The translations under genes and the position numbers were made by a program. From contig CAWDMN010000032.1 of NCBI GenBank assembly GCA_963803155.1, positions 73,453 through 137,452 of the forward strand: a DNA stretch of 64,000 nt, written 5' to 3'. The notes beneath the pieces are model-generated. The model was not told where the DNA came from. It ran no database searches and saw only the letters and a program-made list of their open reading frames with translations. Positions 26,577-34,383 of this stretch are shown one piece after another (the stretch's first letter is position 1; each line of letters opens with the position of its first letter). This stretch comes from CAWDMN01 sp963803155 (GTDB lineage Bacteria > Acidobacteriota > Terriglobia > Versatilivoradales > Versatilivoraceae).

Positions 26577-27473
26577 ATGGTCAAAGTCCATGCCTCTGTT
26601 TGTGCCTTCTTTGTGATTTGCCTGTTGGCATGCTTGCCAATGGCTGGCCAGGGAAAGAAATTAAACATCATCGCGTTTGGCGCCCATCCCGATGATTGCG
26701 ATGGCCGGGCGGGCGGGACTGCCGCCAAGTGGGCCGCTCTGGGGCACCGCGTGCGGTTTGTCGCCGTCACCAATGGAGATGCCGGCCACCAAAGCCAAGG
26801 GGGTGGCGCTCTTGCCATGCGGCGGCGCGCCGAGGCTCGGGAGGCAGGCCGCAGAATTGGAGTGGATTACATCACGCTGGATAATCACGATGGCGAACTG
26901 ATGCCCACCTTGGAAGTTCGAGAGCAATTGATCCGGCTGATCCGGGAGTGGAAGGCCGACCTTGTGCTGGGTCCCCGTCCCTTTGATTATCATCCCGACC
27001 ATCGCTACACTGGCGTGCTGCTTCAGGATGCCGCCTTTATGGTGACCGTGCCGAATATTTGTCCCGACACTCCCGCCTTGCGCAAAAATCCCGTTTTTCT
27101 CTACTTTCAGGATGGGTTCCAAAAACCCAATCCCTTTACTCCCGACATTGCCGTCAGCATTGACGATGTGGTCGAGAAGAAGCTCGACATGTTCGATGCC
27201 CATACCTCGCAGATGTATGAATGGCTCCCTTGGCACGACGGGGTTTTGGACCAGGTTCCGGCTGATCCCGCAGCTCGGAAAGAATGGCTAAAAAAACAGC
27301 GCGAACGCGAGGCGAATCCGGCGGTCCGGTCCGCCCTGGAAAAATGGTATGGGCCCGAAAACGCCAAGAAAATTCAATTTGCCGAAGCCTTTGAAATCTG
27401 TGAATACGGTGAACAGCCGAGTCCGGAGATGATTCGCCAGCTCTTCCCGTTTTTTCCCGCTAGCCCAAAGTAA
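26577..27473 (+). CDS. PIG-L/LmbE family deacetylase, exported
   Basis: PIG-L enzymes are zinc-dependent N-acetylglucosamine deacetylases. The zinc motif AHPDD (within IIAFGAHPDDCDG) and the later HPDHR motif are both present. VAVTNGDAGHQ and EAREAGRRIGV complete the core. The N-terminus from the ATG at 26,577 is a signal peptide (ASVCAFFVICLLACLPMAGQG), so it works outside the cytoplasm. That ATG has AGGAG 8 bases upstream; an upstream in-frame ATG at 26,457 lies near the IS edge and is rejected. At 298 residues the length is normal. Confidence 0.9.
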   Translation: MVKVHASVCAFFVICLLACLPMAGQGKKLNIIAFGAHPDDCDGRAGGTAAKWAALGHRVRFVAVTNGDAGHQSQGGGALAMRRRAEAREAGRRIGVDYITLDNHDGELMPTLEVREQLIRLIREWKADLVLGPRPFDYHPDHRYTGVLLQDAAFMVTVPNICPDTPALRKNPVFLYFQDGFQKPNPFTPDIAVSIDDVVEKKLDMFDAHTSQMYEWLPWHDGVLDQVPADPAARKEWLKKQREREANPAVRSALEKWYGPENAKKIQFAEAFEICEYGEQPSPEMIRQLFPFFPASPK

Positions 27474-27536
27474 ATGGCCTGACCCAATGGGGCTGCACTA
27501 AAAAACGAGATCTATTCGTTCAGATTTATCTGTGAT

Positions 27537-27782
27537 TCAAGCGACGGCCTGGTGGCTTTCATTTTCAACGATAATACGCGGATTGGGATTGGGAGTTGGA
27601 ATAGGCAAACCTTGCTGCCGCAACAGTTCCACATGTTCTTTCATTCCGTGTTTAGCCCGGAAGATGCAATCTTCGATAGAATGGCCAATTCCAGAGAATC
27701 CTTCCAATTCGGGAGAGTAGAATCCAAAGTAGTCAGGTTCTTTGGTCGCTTCGATGATTAGAGAATAGGATAGTTCAATCAT
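27537..27782 (-). CDS. hicB: HicB-family antitoxin
   Basis: The 81-residue protein has the HicB partial RNase-H-like fold: IELSYSLIIEATKEPDYFGFYSPELEGFSGIGHSIEDCIFRAKHGMKEHVELLR. This includes the GHSIEDC turn and the PIPTPNPNP tail common in the family. It should neutralise HicA and may repress its own operon. The ATG at 27,782 lies 14 bases after the stop of the degraded hicA, the usual hicAB order. The longer upstream frame is just read-through of hicA in another frame. Confidence 0.82.
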   Translation of the reverse strand: MIELSYSLIIEATKEPDYFGFYSPELEGFSGIGHSIEDCIFRAKHGMKEHVELLRQQGLPIPTPNPNPRIIVENESHQAVA

Positions 27783-27796
27783 TGGCTGGCTCCCCT

Positions 27797-28017
27797 TTAT
27801 TTCTTGATGCCGGCGGCTTTCATTATCGCATGACAAGTTCCGATTGGCACTTCCTTTGCCCCATGGAAATCGACACGAATCAGCCTTTGCCATCCTGCCT
27901 TCCCTAATAACGGATGGATCCTTTTTCTTTGATAATTCTAAAACCATTTTCTTCCAGGAGATGAACCAATTCGCTGAATTTCATCTTCTTTTCTTTCTGC
28001 CTCTGCCAACCCGACAT
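27797..28017 (-). pseudogene. hicA: HicA-family toxin, frame-broken
   Basis: Read from the ATG at 28,017 (or MKFSEL at 27,984), the frame gives KFSELVHLLEENGFRIIKEKGSIRY and then a stop. One base restored near 27,905 continues as YGKAGWQRLIRVDFHG, then AKEVPIGTCHAIMKAAGIKK, ending at 27,797. This is a complete HicA: a double-stranded-RNA-binding-like mRNA interferase. The motif is GSIRYY instead of the usual GSH with its catalytic His, so this is a variant subgroup. The one-base loss may be a mutation leaving hicB alone, or a sequencing error. Confidence 0.75.
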
Positions 28018-28362
28018 GATGGCTCATCTGCCAGCGCGCTTTATGCGCTGGTTAAGTGAAGTGGCTTGTTGGTCCCAGTCTCCCGGACAGGATGGTAATG
28101 TCAGCCTTTGTCGGAGTTGCTTTAAACTTTGCATTTGAAGGGTACTGTCAAGAAATCTTAATGACAGGCATTCATTTTCTTGGTTTTTTTATTTCTCACG
28201 GAGACACAAAGTCACGGAAGAAGATTTTTCCTTAAAAGACCAGATGCATCAAATTCTTTTTCCCCTCAGTGACTCAGCGTCTTTGTGAGATTAATTAATT
28301 GGGCCAACGTTTAACATGAGGGACTCGCACAGGCCTTAGGCCGGAGCGAGTCCCCTCAATGG
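28018..28362. other. Intergenic region with inverted repeat and attC-like site
   Basis: Between the hicA start and the TIR gene stop. It holds a hairpin CCAGCGC/GCGCTGG (about 28,031-28,051), the imperfect inverted repeat at 28,193-28,290 and the attC-like site that overlaps the TIR stop. No gene was seen. Confidence 0.6.
28193..28290. repeat. Imperfect inverted repeat, 24-bp arms
   Basis: The left arm (28,193-28,217, TTCTCACGGAGACACAAAG..) and the reverse complement of the right arm (28,267-28,290, TCTCACAAAGACGCTGAG..) match with few differences around a ~50-base loop. CACGGAGACAC-type repeats are widespread dispersed elements in environmental bacterial genomes. Confidence 0.55.
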
Positions 28363-28368
28363 TTATGC
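28309..28368 (-). other. attC-like integron recombination site
   Basis: On the - strand this 60-base segment begins GCATAAC (R'' box, one mismatch to RYYYAAC, overlapping the TIR stop codon) and ends GTTAAAC (exact GTTRRRY, R' box). The arms between pair as AACCATTGAGGGGACTCGC with GCGAGTCCCTCATGTTA, leaving extrahelical bases and a short terminal stem, as in attC sites. Its position directly at the stop of the upstream gene, in the gene's orientation, is where a cassette attC belongs. Confidence 0.75.
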
Positions 28369-29190
28369 CGCTGTACCACGAGGTTCAACCTGAATGGCCT
28401 GCATGAGCTGAGCGACGACATGCTTGAGCCCACTCGCCGATGAGACGGCCACTCTATCAGCCAGTAGGGGCGAGTGAAGCCGGATGCTATGTTCGTCCAC
28501 TCCGTGCCAAACCGGAAGAATGACTTTCACGCCTGCGGATTCACGTGCGACAAGACCATCTAGTTCGAGCTGCGGCCAGTGCTTCCGGAAGAAAGCTTTG
28601 CTTAGGATGACTATACCGAAGCGCGACTGAGCTAACCCACGGTCGATGGAACGTCGAAGGCTATCGCCTACCGTGAGGGTGAACGCGTCGAACCAGACCT
28701 TCAATCCCTGAGCCCGTAGCGCCTCTGCTAAAGGGGATGCAAAGGACTCCTTGTCTTCGGAGGCATGCGAGATAAATACGTCCCATGTTGCTCCCGGCTG
28801 ATACGGAGCAGCCATGCGGGGCATAGGGGTTGTCTCATCCATTCGAGTTTCAGAAACGACGCCCTTCTGAGAGGCGATCCAGTTAAGTAGGAAGTCCTGA
28901 TCTTCCAATGCGGGGGGACTGTACTTCTTATAGTTCGCGGGGCGCATCATGTCGGCTAGGATCTCAAGCTGTTGTTCTCGCGGGAAGCGAGCGAGGCAGT
29001 CTTGAAGAATCTGCTTGCGACTCGGCATCCCACCAGACCAAGAATACTGTTCTATGTTCGGATCAAATCGAGAGAAGTACTCGATCATCTCAGGGCCTGA
29101 AAGCCCGGTCGAACCAGCGAACATGGAATCGATGCGTTTCTGCACGATGTACGGCAACGCGAGGTTCTGTTGTGGCTTAGCGAAGGTCAC
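28363..29190 (-). CDS. TIR-domain protein with N-terminal helical domain
   Basis: Residues about 135-262 form a TIR domain: WDVFISHASEDKESFASPLAEAL, VWFDAFTLTVGDSLRRSIDRGL, FGIVILSKAFFRKHWPQLELDGLVARE and VILPVWHGVD. The Glu in QLELDGL is in the place of the catalytic Glu of TIR NADases. TIR proteins of bacteria often deplete NAD or make cyclic-ADPR signals in antiphage defence. Residues 1-100 are a separate, mainly helical domain with LSGPEMIEYFSRF and SRKQILQDCLARFPREQQLEIL, vaguely like the small domains fused to AbiJ-type and other effectors. The start is a GTG 16 bases after the neighbouring attC-like site, with GAAAGGA upstream. The gene lies between two attC-like sites. Confidence 0.87.
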   Translation of the reverse strand: MTFAKPQQNLALPYIVQKRIDSMFAGSTGLSGPEMIEYFSRFDPNIEQYSWSGGMPSRKQILQDCLARFPREQQLEILADMMRPANYKKYSPPALEDQDFLLNWIASQKGVVSETRMDETTPMPRMAAPYQPGATWDVFISHASEDKESFASPLAEALRAQGLKVWFDAFTLTVGDSLRRSIDRGLAQSRFGIVILSKAFFRKHWPQLELDGLVARESAGVKVILPVWHGVDEHSIRLHSPLLADRVAVSSASGLKHVVAQLMQAIQVEPRGTAA

Positions 29191-29206
29191 GATGTTCCTT
29201 TCAGCG

Positions 29207-29267
29207 GCCTAACACTACACTCACCGGCGCGCGCTGTTCGCGCGTCCGGTGGAGTGATTTGTTCGGT
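29207..29267 (-). other. attC-like integron recombination site
   Basis: On the - strand this 61-base segment begins ACCGAAC (R'' box, one mismatch), 4 bases after the stop of the YiiX-like gene, and ends GTTAGGC (exact GTTRRRY). The inner arms pair as AATCACTC-C-ACCGG with CCGGTGAGTGTAGTG, with an unpaired C, around a CGCGCG stem and AACA loop. It has the same strand, length and spacing as the site at 28,309. Confidence 0.78.
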
Positions 29268-29271
29268 AATT

Positions 29272-29886
29272 TCATTGACTGTAGACAGTAACCAGGTTTT
29301 CACTCTGGAAGACGTCCTGTGGGGAGACTGCTGTTTCTTCAAGTGGGACTCCTTTAGGATAGCGTTCCTTAAGTTTCATCTGGACATCAGGAGATGATAA
29401 GTCAAAGTCTATTAACTTCCGGAGGCGACCTACCCTAATGCTGAGTGCCCGATCATATATCTTCCAGACCAATTCAGAACAATAGATCTTTTCGTCAGAC
29501 CAGTTGAACACGAAATCATATGGTTTGCCCTTCAAGAAGGATGCCACAATCTCCAGCTTTCTAAGGTTTTCTTTTGTCAGAATTTTTTCGGAATTCTTTA
29601 ACCTCTTCAAAACGAAGTGCCTATCTGGGTCTCTGTCAATCCACGTATTGATGAATGTGAATTTTACTGGACCGACAGCTTCATATACCATTAGCGTTCC
29701 ATTTTGATTAAGGATTATCCCCATATGGCTAAATTTTGATTTAGTGGCCATTTTTATAGCCTTGGTTTGGGATGAAGAAAAACTCTGGAACACGATGTCG
29801 CCCTCCCGCAAGGGGAAATTGTGGCCCTGACAAGATGTGATAGAAAAAGTGAAAAAGGCAACTGTTGCCATCAGACGGGTTTGCAT
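29272..29886 (-). CDS. YiiX-type permuted NlpC/P60 (papain-like) hydrolase, lipoprotein
   Basis: The N-terminus ends in a lipobox-like ITSCQG near residue 19, so the protein is probably lipidated and faces the periplasm. The core matches YiiX/YebB-like permuted NlpC/P60 enzymes: LREGDIVFQSFSSSQTKAIKMAT, KFSHMGIIL (catalytic His) and GKPYDFVFNWSDEKIYCSELVWKIYD (catalytic Cys). Such enzymes act as peptidases, amidases or thioesterases of cell-wall or lipid substrates; the specificity is unknown. It is followed by an attC-like site and reads as a gene cassette. Confidence 0.85.
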   Translation of the reverse strand: MQTRLMATVAFFTFSITSCQGHNFPLREGDIVFQSFSSSQTKAIKMATKSKFSHMGIILNQNGTLMVYEAVGPVKFTFINTWIDRDPDRHFVLKRLKNSEKILTKENLRKLEIVASFLKGKPYDFVFNWSDEKIYCSELVWKIYDRALSIRVGRLRKLIDFDLSSPDVQMKLKERYPKGVPLEETAVSPQDVFQSENLVTVYSQ

Positions 29887-30886
29887 ATGAGTCTCTGCTT
29901 ATTACAGAACGATTTATTGATCAGAATCGAAGTAAGTTGATTTTTTTCTGCTTACCCCTATTCCGAGTGAGTGCGTATTGGAGCTCTGTTGGCGATTCGC
30001 GCAGGGAAGAGAAGCCCATCTTTTCGAGCTGGGGACAGAATCCAATCCTGAGGCCCTCTTGCCTTTGGTTTTACTGTTGCTCCTTGCTTGAATACCCATT
30101 GAAAGGATTTTTCTTCCTTGAGAACCTCCCCTTGAAAAACACCAAGGAGGATTGTGATAAAAATAATACACATCTATAAAAGAATTGTCCGAGCTGGGAA
30201 TGAGTTTTACCATGAGTGCCGGAGCCCTGTCAACCCGCGGGACGTCTGCCAAGCCGCGCCCCCCAAGCCGCTGCTGGACCAGGCCTCTGGCCCGCTCCAG
30301 GAGATTCAACATTTGTACCGCGAAGCGGTACTGGAAATTAGCCTGGGGTAAGAGAACGTTTTTGCTCTTATACCCCAGGTAGGTTCGAATAAAAATCGGC
30401 GGGCACTCCAGTGGAGTGCAGGAGAGGAAGCCAGAACCAATCGAAGACCTTTGCCGGATCGAATTCATGAATCCAAAGCGCACAGGATCCCTCGTCAGCC
30501 GAACTCCTGCACCCATTCAGGGTGCACCGGATGTGGAGATTGAACCCTGGGGTGCGCGCTGAAACATCGCGAACCCCAGGCTAATCTCCTTTACCGCTTC
30601 GCGGTAGTCAAAAAGCATCATTAGGCCAATATTGTTAAAACTACAGGAGCAGACCTCCGGCCTTGCTAGATGCCAGGGATTCTGGCCCCGGCGCTGGGCT
30701 GACGAGGACCGGAACTGGCAGACCCAGAGGACTGCCCCGCCAAAAAAATTCTTCACATTAGAGTTCTTTATTAAAGCCTGTTTCCCGTCTTTGACTTCTG
30801 CGTCAATTTCGAGACTAGGTTATACTTTTATTTGATCATCCCTCGGGCAGAAAAGAAGACCGACATCTCAAGATTGGAGACGAAAA
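29887..30886. other. 1-kb gene-free region
   Basis: No convincing gene. The first ~290 bases are featureless. Bases 30,180-30,750 are a nested hairpin island (annotated separately). The last ~130 bases lead into the DUF4337 gene and contain AT-rich sequence that may include its promoter. Confidence 0.5.
30180..30750. repeat. Nested multi-hairpin island
   Basis: Outer imperfect arms of 33 bases (30,316-30,348 and 30,574-30,606, core TACCGCGAAGCGGTA and GCCTGGGG) enclose at least four further hairpins. These are CCTGGGGTAAGAG/CTCTTATACCCCAGG at 30,342-30,379, GCACTCCA-G-TGGAGTGC at 30,403-30,419, TGCACCC/GGGTGCA at 30,508-30,526, and CCTGGGGTGCGCG/CGCGAACCCCAGG at 30,546-30,580. The short frames here have no domains. 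Confidence 0.65.
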
Positions 30887-31411
30887 ATGGCGGAGTCCCC
30901 TGAAATTCCGGAAGCCAAAGATCCTTTTGAACGGCGCGTTGCCTTGAGCATCGCCGTGTTGGCTGTGGTCCTTTCCATCATAGCTACCTTTGGCGATGAC
31001 GCAAAATTAGAAGGACTACTCTCAGCGACGCGGGCATCCAATAGTTGGGCTTACTTCCAAGCAAAAAGCATTAAAGAACATAGTTTCCTCATGCAGGGCG
31101 AATTATTGGAAGCTGTCAACGGTCAAGCCATTGATAATGCCAAACGCACAGTACTCTTGGAGAAATACAAAAAAGAGATGAAGCGGTATGGGAACGAAAA
31201 GGAAGAAATCCAGAAAAAGGCGGAGAATTTTGAAAAACTCGTTGAACTAAAAATAAAAGCCAATGACCGGTGCGACCTAGCGGCCATGCTCCTTCAGATA
31301 GCCATTGTGTTCGGTTCCGTTTCCATCCTGGTCCGGTGGAAAGCGTTTTGGGGAATCAGCCTGTTGTTGGGCTTGGCGGGTATTTTGACCGCAGCCACGG
31401 TTTTCTTCTGA
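30887..31411 (+). CDS. DUF4337 membrane protein
   Basis: The 174-residue protein matches DUF4337: FERRVALSIAVLAVVLSIIATFGDD (first membrane helix, residues ~15-37), SNSWAYFQAKSIKEHSF, then a long charged coiled-coil helix (residues ~85-130). A C-terminal pair of helices follows (MLLQIAIVFGSVSIL; FWGISLLLGLAGILTAATVFF). The function is unknown; the topology suggests an inner-membrane protein with a cytoplasmic or periplasmic coiled coil. It is convergent with the hydrolase gene 33 bases away. Confidence 0.82.
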   Translation: MAESPEIPEAKDPFERRVALSIAVLAVVLSIIATFGDDAKLEGLLSATRASNSWAYFQAKSIKEHSFLMQGELLEAVNGQAIDNAKRTVLLEKYKKEMKRYGNEKEEIQKKAENFEKLVELKIKANDRCDLAAMLLQIAIVFGSVSILVRWKAFWGISLLLGLAGILTAATVFF

Positions 31412-31444
31412 TCCCCGGGCAAACGCGCCAACGGGATCGCCATG

Positions 31445-33226
31445 TCATATTGTTTTCCCAGTCTGCTGTTGAATCCAAGTGGCGATGGTTTCCAAGGCAA
31501 TCGGGGCAATGGTCTCTTCAATTTGGGAATATTCGGCGAGTGAGCCGGTTTGGCAGGTTTGAAAAAGGTGGTTAAGACCGGGCAGAAGGACTGTCTTATA
31601 GTCTGTCCGTCCGCTGGATTTTAAGGCTGCTTCGATGCCTTCCAGGTCTTCGCGCGCCGGAACTTGCAGGTCTTTTTCTCCGTTGAGCGCCAGGACCGGA
31701 CAAGTCAATTTAGCCAGGGCGGGTTTGGGATCATAAGAGATAAAGAACCTGAACCAGGGAGTCAACACACCCTTCAATTGTCCTTCGATCGCCTTTCCCA
31801 AATTGGCGCCCAATGCTTTTTGGCTTTCCGGCAAAGCGGCCAAAATTTGGGATGTGCTTTCACGGATTTTCTTTTCCGCGAGCTCATTATCCGACTCCAG
31901 TTTGAGCACCGCGAAAAGCTGTCTCTGCAATCGTTGGTTCAATGTAATGGTGTCTTCACTGTTTCCCATGGAACGGAGGATTAATTCGCCCTGCTTGTAC
32001 AGAATCTCTTCACCGGTGATTCCTGGCCCCGCCATCAAGACAACAAAAGAAATATCCTTGGAAATTGAGGCGGCCAACGGAGCCACCATCCCTCCTTCGC
32101 TATGTCCCAGCAAGCCGATTTTGCGGGGATTGATTTCCCGCCGGGTCTTTAGAAATTCCACCGCGGCTAACACATCTTGCGCGAAATCTTTGCTCGTGGA
32201 ATTCATCGTATTGCCCGAGGATCCGCCCACTCCACGATCATCCCAGCGCAAGACGGCGATTCCCCGGCGCGTCAGGTAATCGGCCAATACTAGAAAAGGG
32301 CGATGGCCGAAGACCGTTTCATTTCGATCCTGCGGCCCTGAGCCGGAAATCAGCAGCACAGCCGGGAATGGGCCACCGGCTTTGGGATAGGTCAAACTGC
32401 CCGCCAGCCTGACCTGGGCTGGCGGATTTTCAAAGGTGACTTCTTCTTCTATGTAAGGATAAGGTTTTTGCGGTTCTTGCGGCCGAACGAGAGCCAATGG
32501 CTTGTCCACCTTCTTGAAGGTCAACGGGAAGCTCATTCCACTTTGGCTCCATTGACCAGAAATTTCCTGCTTCTGCTTGTCCCAGGTTCCCTCATAAGCA
32601 CCGCCAATCATACCGATTTCAAAGATTAAGCTGTTACCATTGATCGAAATTTTCGACACGGGAAGATCCATGGCCCCTTGATCGACACTATCCATTTTGG
32701 CGGAAAGCATCCCCTCCGCGCTCTGGCTCACTTTCAGAACCAGGCGGAGTTTTTGAGGACCGGCTTCTAGCGTCCCTTGCCAGGTTCCCACGATGCCGGA
32801 CGCCGCTGGGCTCGCTTTCATCGTTGCGGGGACAGGGGCTATAAAGAGGCTCGCAATTTCTTTGGAGGAATTAAAAACCACTTTTACATCCAAGGGGGAT
32901 TTCTCAAAGGCGCAGGTCACAAAGAATACATCGTAGTTCTGCACTTTTTCCGAGCGAATGCCAGTCTGGCGCTGGAAGGCTCCGGCTTGAGTGAGGACCT
33001 GGCCCCAAGTTTCCTTGAGCTTCGACACCGGCCAACCTGCTTTCATGGTGGCATCAAAGCGTGTGGTCAGGGCCTCGAATTGGCCATTGACCATCTGTTC
33101 CACCACGGATTTGGCAATGGCGGAAAGACCGGGATCTGGTTCAGCGGCCAGTGCCGAAGAAGAAAAACCGAGAAAACAAAAAACAAGGACGCAACCTGCC
33201 CCTAGAAGGGGCTTGAGATAAGACAT
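31445..33226 (-). CDS. Exported alpha/beta hydrolase with DUF3887-like domain
   Basis: A signal peptide (GCVLVFCFLGFSSSALAAEP) starts the protein. Residues ~30-125 resemble DUF3887 (VVEQMVNGQFEALTTRFDATMK), and ~140-245 form a lipocalin-like barrel (GIVGTWQGTLE; EGTWDKQKQEISGQW). From ~265 there is an alpha/beta hydrolase with nucleophile elbow GLLGHSEGG, oxyanion strand LLISGSGPQDRN, Asp in VLALNGEKDLQVP and His in LPGLNHLFQ. It is probably an esterase acting outside the cytoplasm. The ATG at 33,226 has AAAGGAGG upstream and begins at the signal peptide. Confidence 0.87.
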   Translation of the reverse strand: MSYLKPLLGAGCVLVFCFLGFSSSALAAEPDPGLSAIAKSVVEQMVNGQFEALTTRFDATMKAGWPVSKLKETWGQVLTQAGAFQRQTGIRSEKVQNYDVFFVTCAFEKSPLDVKVVFNSSKEIASLFIAPVPATMKASPAASGIVGTWQGTLEAGPQKLRLVLKVSQSAEGMLSAKMDSVDQGAMDLPVSKISINGNSLIFEIGMIGGAYEGTWDKQKQEISGQWSQSGMSFPLTFKKVDKPLALVRPQEPQKPYPYIEEEVTFENPPAQVRLAGSLTYPKAGGPFPAVLLISGSGPQDRNETVFGHRPFLVLADYLTRRGIAVLRWDDRGVGGSSGNTMNSTSKDFAQDVLAAVEFLKTRREINPRKIGLLGHSEGGMVAPLAASISKDISFVVLMAGPGITGEEILYKQGELILRSMGNSEDTITLNQRLQRQLFAVLKLESDNELAEKKIRESTSQILAALPESQKALGANLGKAIEGQLKGVLTPWFRFFISYDPKPALAKLTCPVLALNGEKDLQVPAREDLEGIEAALKSSGRTDYKTVLLPGLNHLFQTCQTGSLAEYSQIEETIAPIALETIATWIQQQTGKTI

Positions 33227-33671
33227 GAGTCCTCCTTTCAAATTTGGAATCGCATAAACCGATGCAGAGCTTTGCCTCGAATCAATGAAGGCAGACAACA
33301 ATTAAAATCCATGGGATTGCCGATTGCCCAAAGAGCAACCGAAAAGGCAATCAGACCGTCATGAAGGAGCGAGAGAGTCGGCGGAAGACAGTAGTCAGGA
33401 GACAGAAGTCAGTTGACAGTAAACAGAAGACAGGAGTCAGCACCCAACAAGGAGAGGGCAGCAAACAGCAGGCCGCATGCAGTTAGGCGACCGGGCGAAA
33501 TGGGAACTGGCAGTAATGTCCTTCTGGCTTTTACAATTCCTCAGCGAACGGTTCTTCTCCAAATTGCTCGACTCTTCCTCCCTGCCTACTGCCTACTGTT
33601 TACTGTCTACTGACTTCTGTCTCCTGACTACTGTCTTCTGTCTACCCGCGCAGCCCTTCCTGGGCCTTCGC
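33227..33671. other. Intergenic region dominated by an inverted repeat
   Basis: 445 bases between two - strand genes. Most of it is the long inverted repeat at 33,384-33,642. No gene was seen. Confidence 0.55.
33384..33642. repeat. 57-bp inverted repeat of CTGTCTACTG-type sequence
   Basis: The left arm (33,384-33,440) is nearly the exact reverse complement of the right arm (about 33,582-33,638), with about seven differences, around a ~140-base spacer. Both arms are made of short variations on CAGTAGTCAG/GACAGAAG. Related tracts occur at about 11,321-11,465, 24,690-24,735, 34,384-34,470 and 42,265-42,345. Confidence 0.7.
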
Positions 33672-34337
33672 TCATGGATTCAACTGCCGCCGGGCTTTCA
33701 GCTCCGTCAACATCCGTTCTACTTGGTCGGATTTTTCCAAGGCATTTAATTTATCTTCCATGCTATCGGTGACCATTTCCGCTTTCGCCTGGCTGACCGC
33801 CTCGGCATGAATGACCCGCCCCTGCAATCGGTCGAATTGAGCGCTCTTGGATTGATCGCCAATGGCCATTTGGGCATCGCTCGCCTTCCCGAGAGCCTTG
33901 GCTCGCCGGTGTTGTGCGATTAATAAGTCGCGTTTGGTTTTAGCTTCAGCGAGTTTCTGTTCCAATTTTAGAAGGATCGATTTTAAATTCTCCGCCTGAG
34001 TTTTTTGATCGGCCTCCTGTTCCTGGAACGTTTCCGCCAATTTTTGAAAGCCCATGGACCGTTCTAAGGCGGCCCGAGCCAGGTCGTCCGAATGTTTATC
34101 GACAGCCAATTCGGCCTTTCTCACCCATTCTTCGGCTTTACCGGCATTTTCCTTTCGTTGTTTAGCCAGGACATGCTGATCGGCAATGGCCACTGCAACC
34201 TGCGTTTTCACCTGAATGAATTGATTTTCCATGTCGAGGATCACCTGTTTGATCATCTTTTCAGGGTCCTCCGCTTTATCGATGAGGTCATTCAAATTTG
34301 CCCTGATCAACGTTGCAACCCGATCAAGAAGTGCCAT
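33672..34337 (-). CDS. pspA: Phage-shock protein A (PspA/IM30) homologue
   Basis: PspA family members are ESCRT-III-like helical proteins that coat and repair stressed inner membranes. The 221-residue product begins MALLDRVATLIRANLNDLIDKAEDPEKMIKQ, the family signature for the first helix. It is entirely helical with long heptad-rich segments, including KLEQKLAEAKTKRDLLIAQHRRAKA. The ATG at 34,337 follows AAAGGAGG. It is the last gene of a - strand group XRE regulator-NfeD-flotillin-PspA, a combination linked to membrane-stress responses in many bacteria. Confidence 0.92.
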   Translation of the reverse strand: MALLDRVATLIRANLNDLIDKAEDPEKMIKQVILDMENQFIQVKTQVAVAIADQHVLAKQRKENAGKAEEWVRKAELAVDKHSDDLARAALERSMGFQKLAETFQEQEADQKTQAENLKSILLKLEQKLAEAKTKRDLLIAQHRRAKALGKASDAQMAIGDQSKSAQFDRLQGRVIHAEAVSQAKAEMVTDSMEDKLNALEKSDQVERMLTELKARRQLNP

Positions 34338-34383
34338 TTTGGTTCCTCCTTTTTGGCTTGATTCAAAAACAGAGAGCATTTCG

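Noticed and set aside
28006..28057. GTTAAGT near a CCAGCGC hairpin as a third attC-like site
   Set aside because: The opposite end lacks an RYYYAAC-type box and the position is at a gene start rather than after a stop, so it does not fit a cassette.
33384..33642. CRISPR array
   Set aside because: The repeated words are short, degenerate and inverted rather than direct repeats with regular unique spacers.
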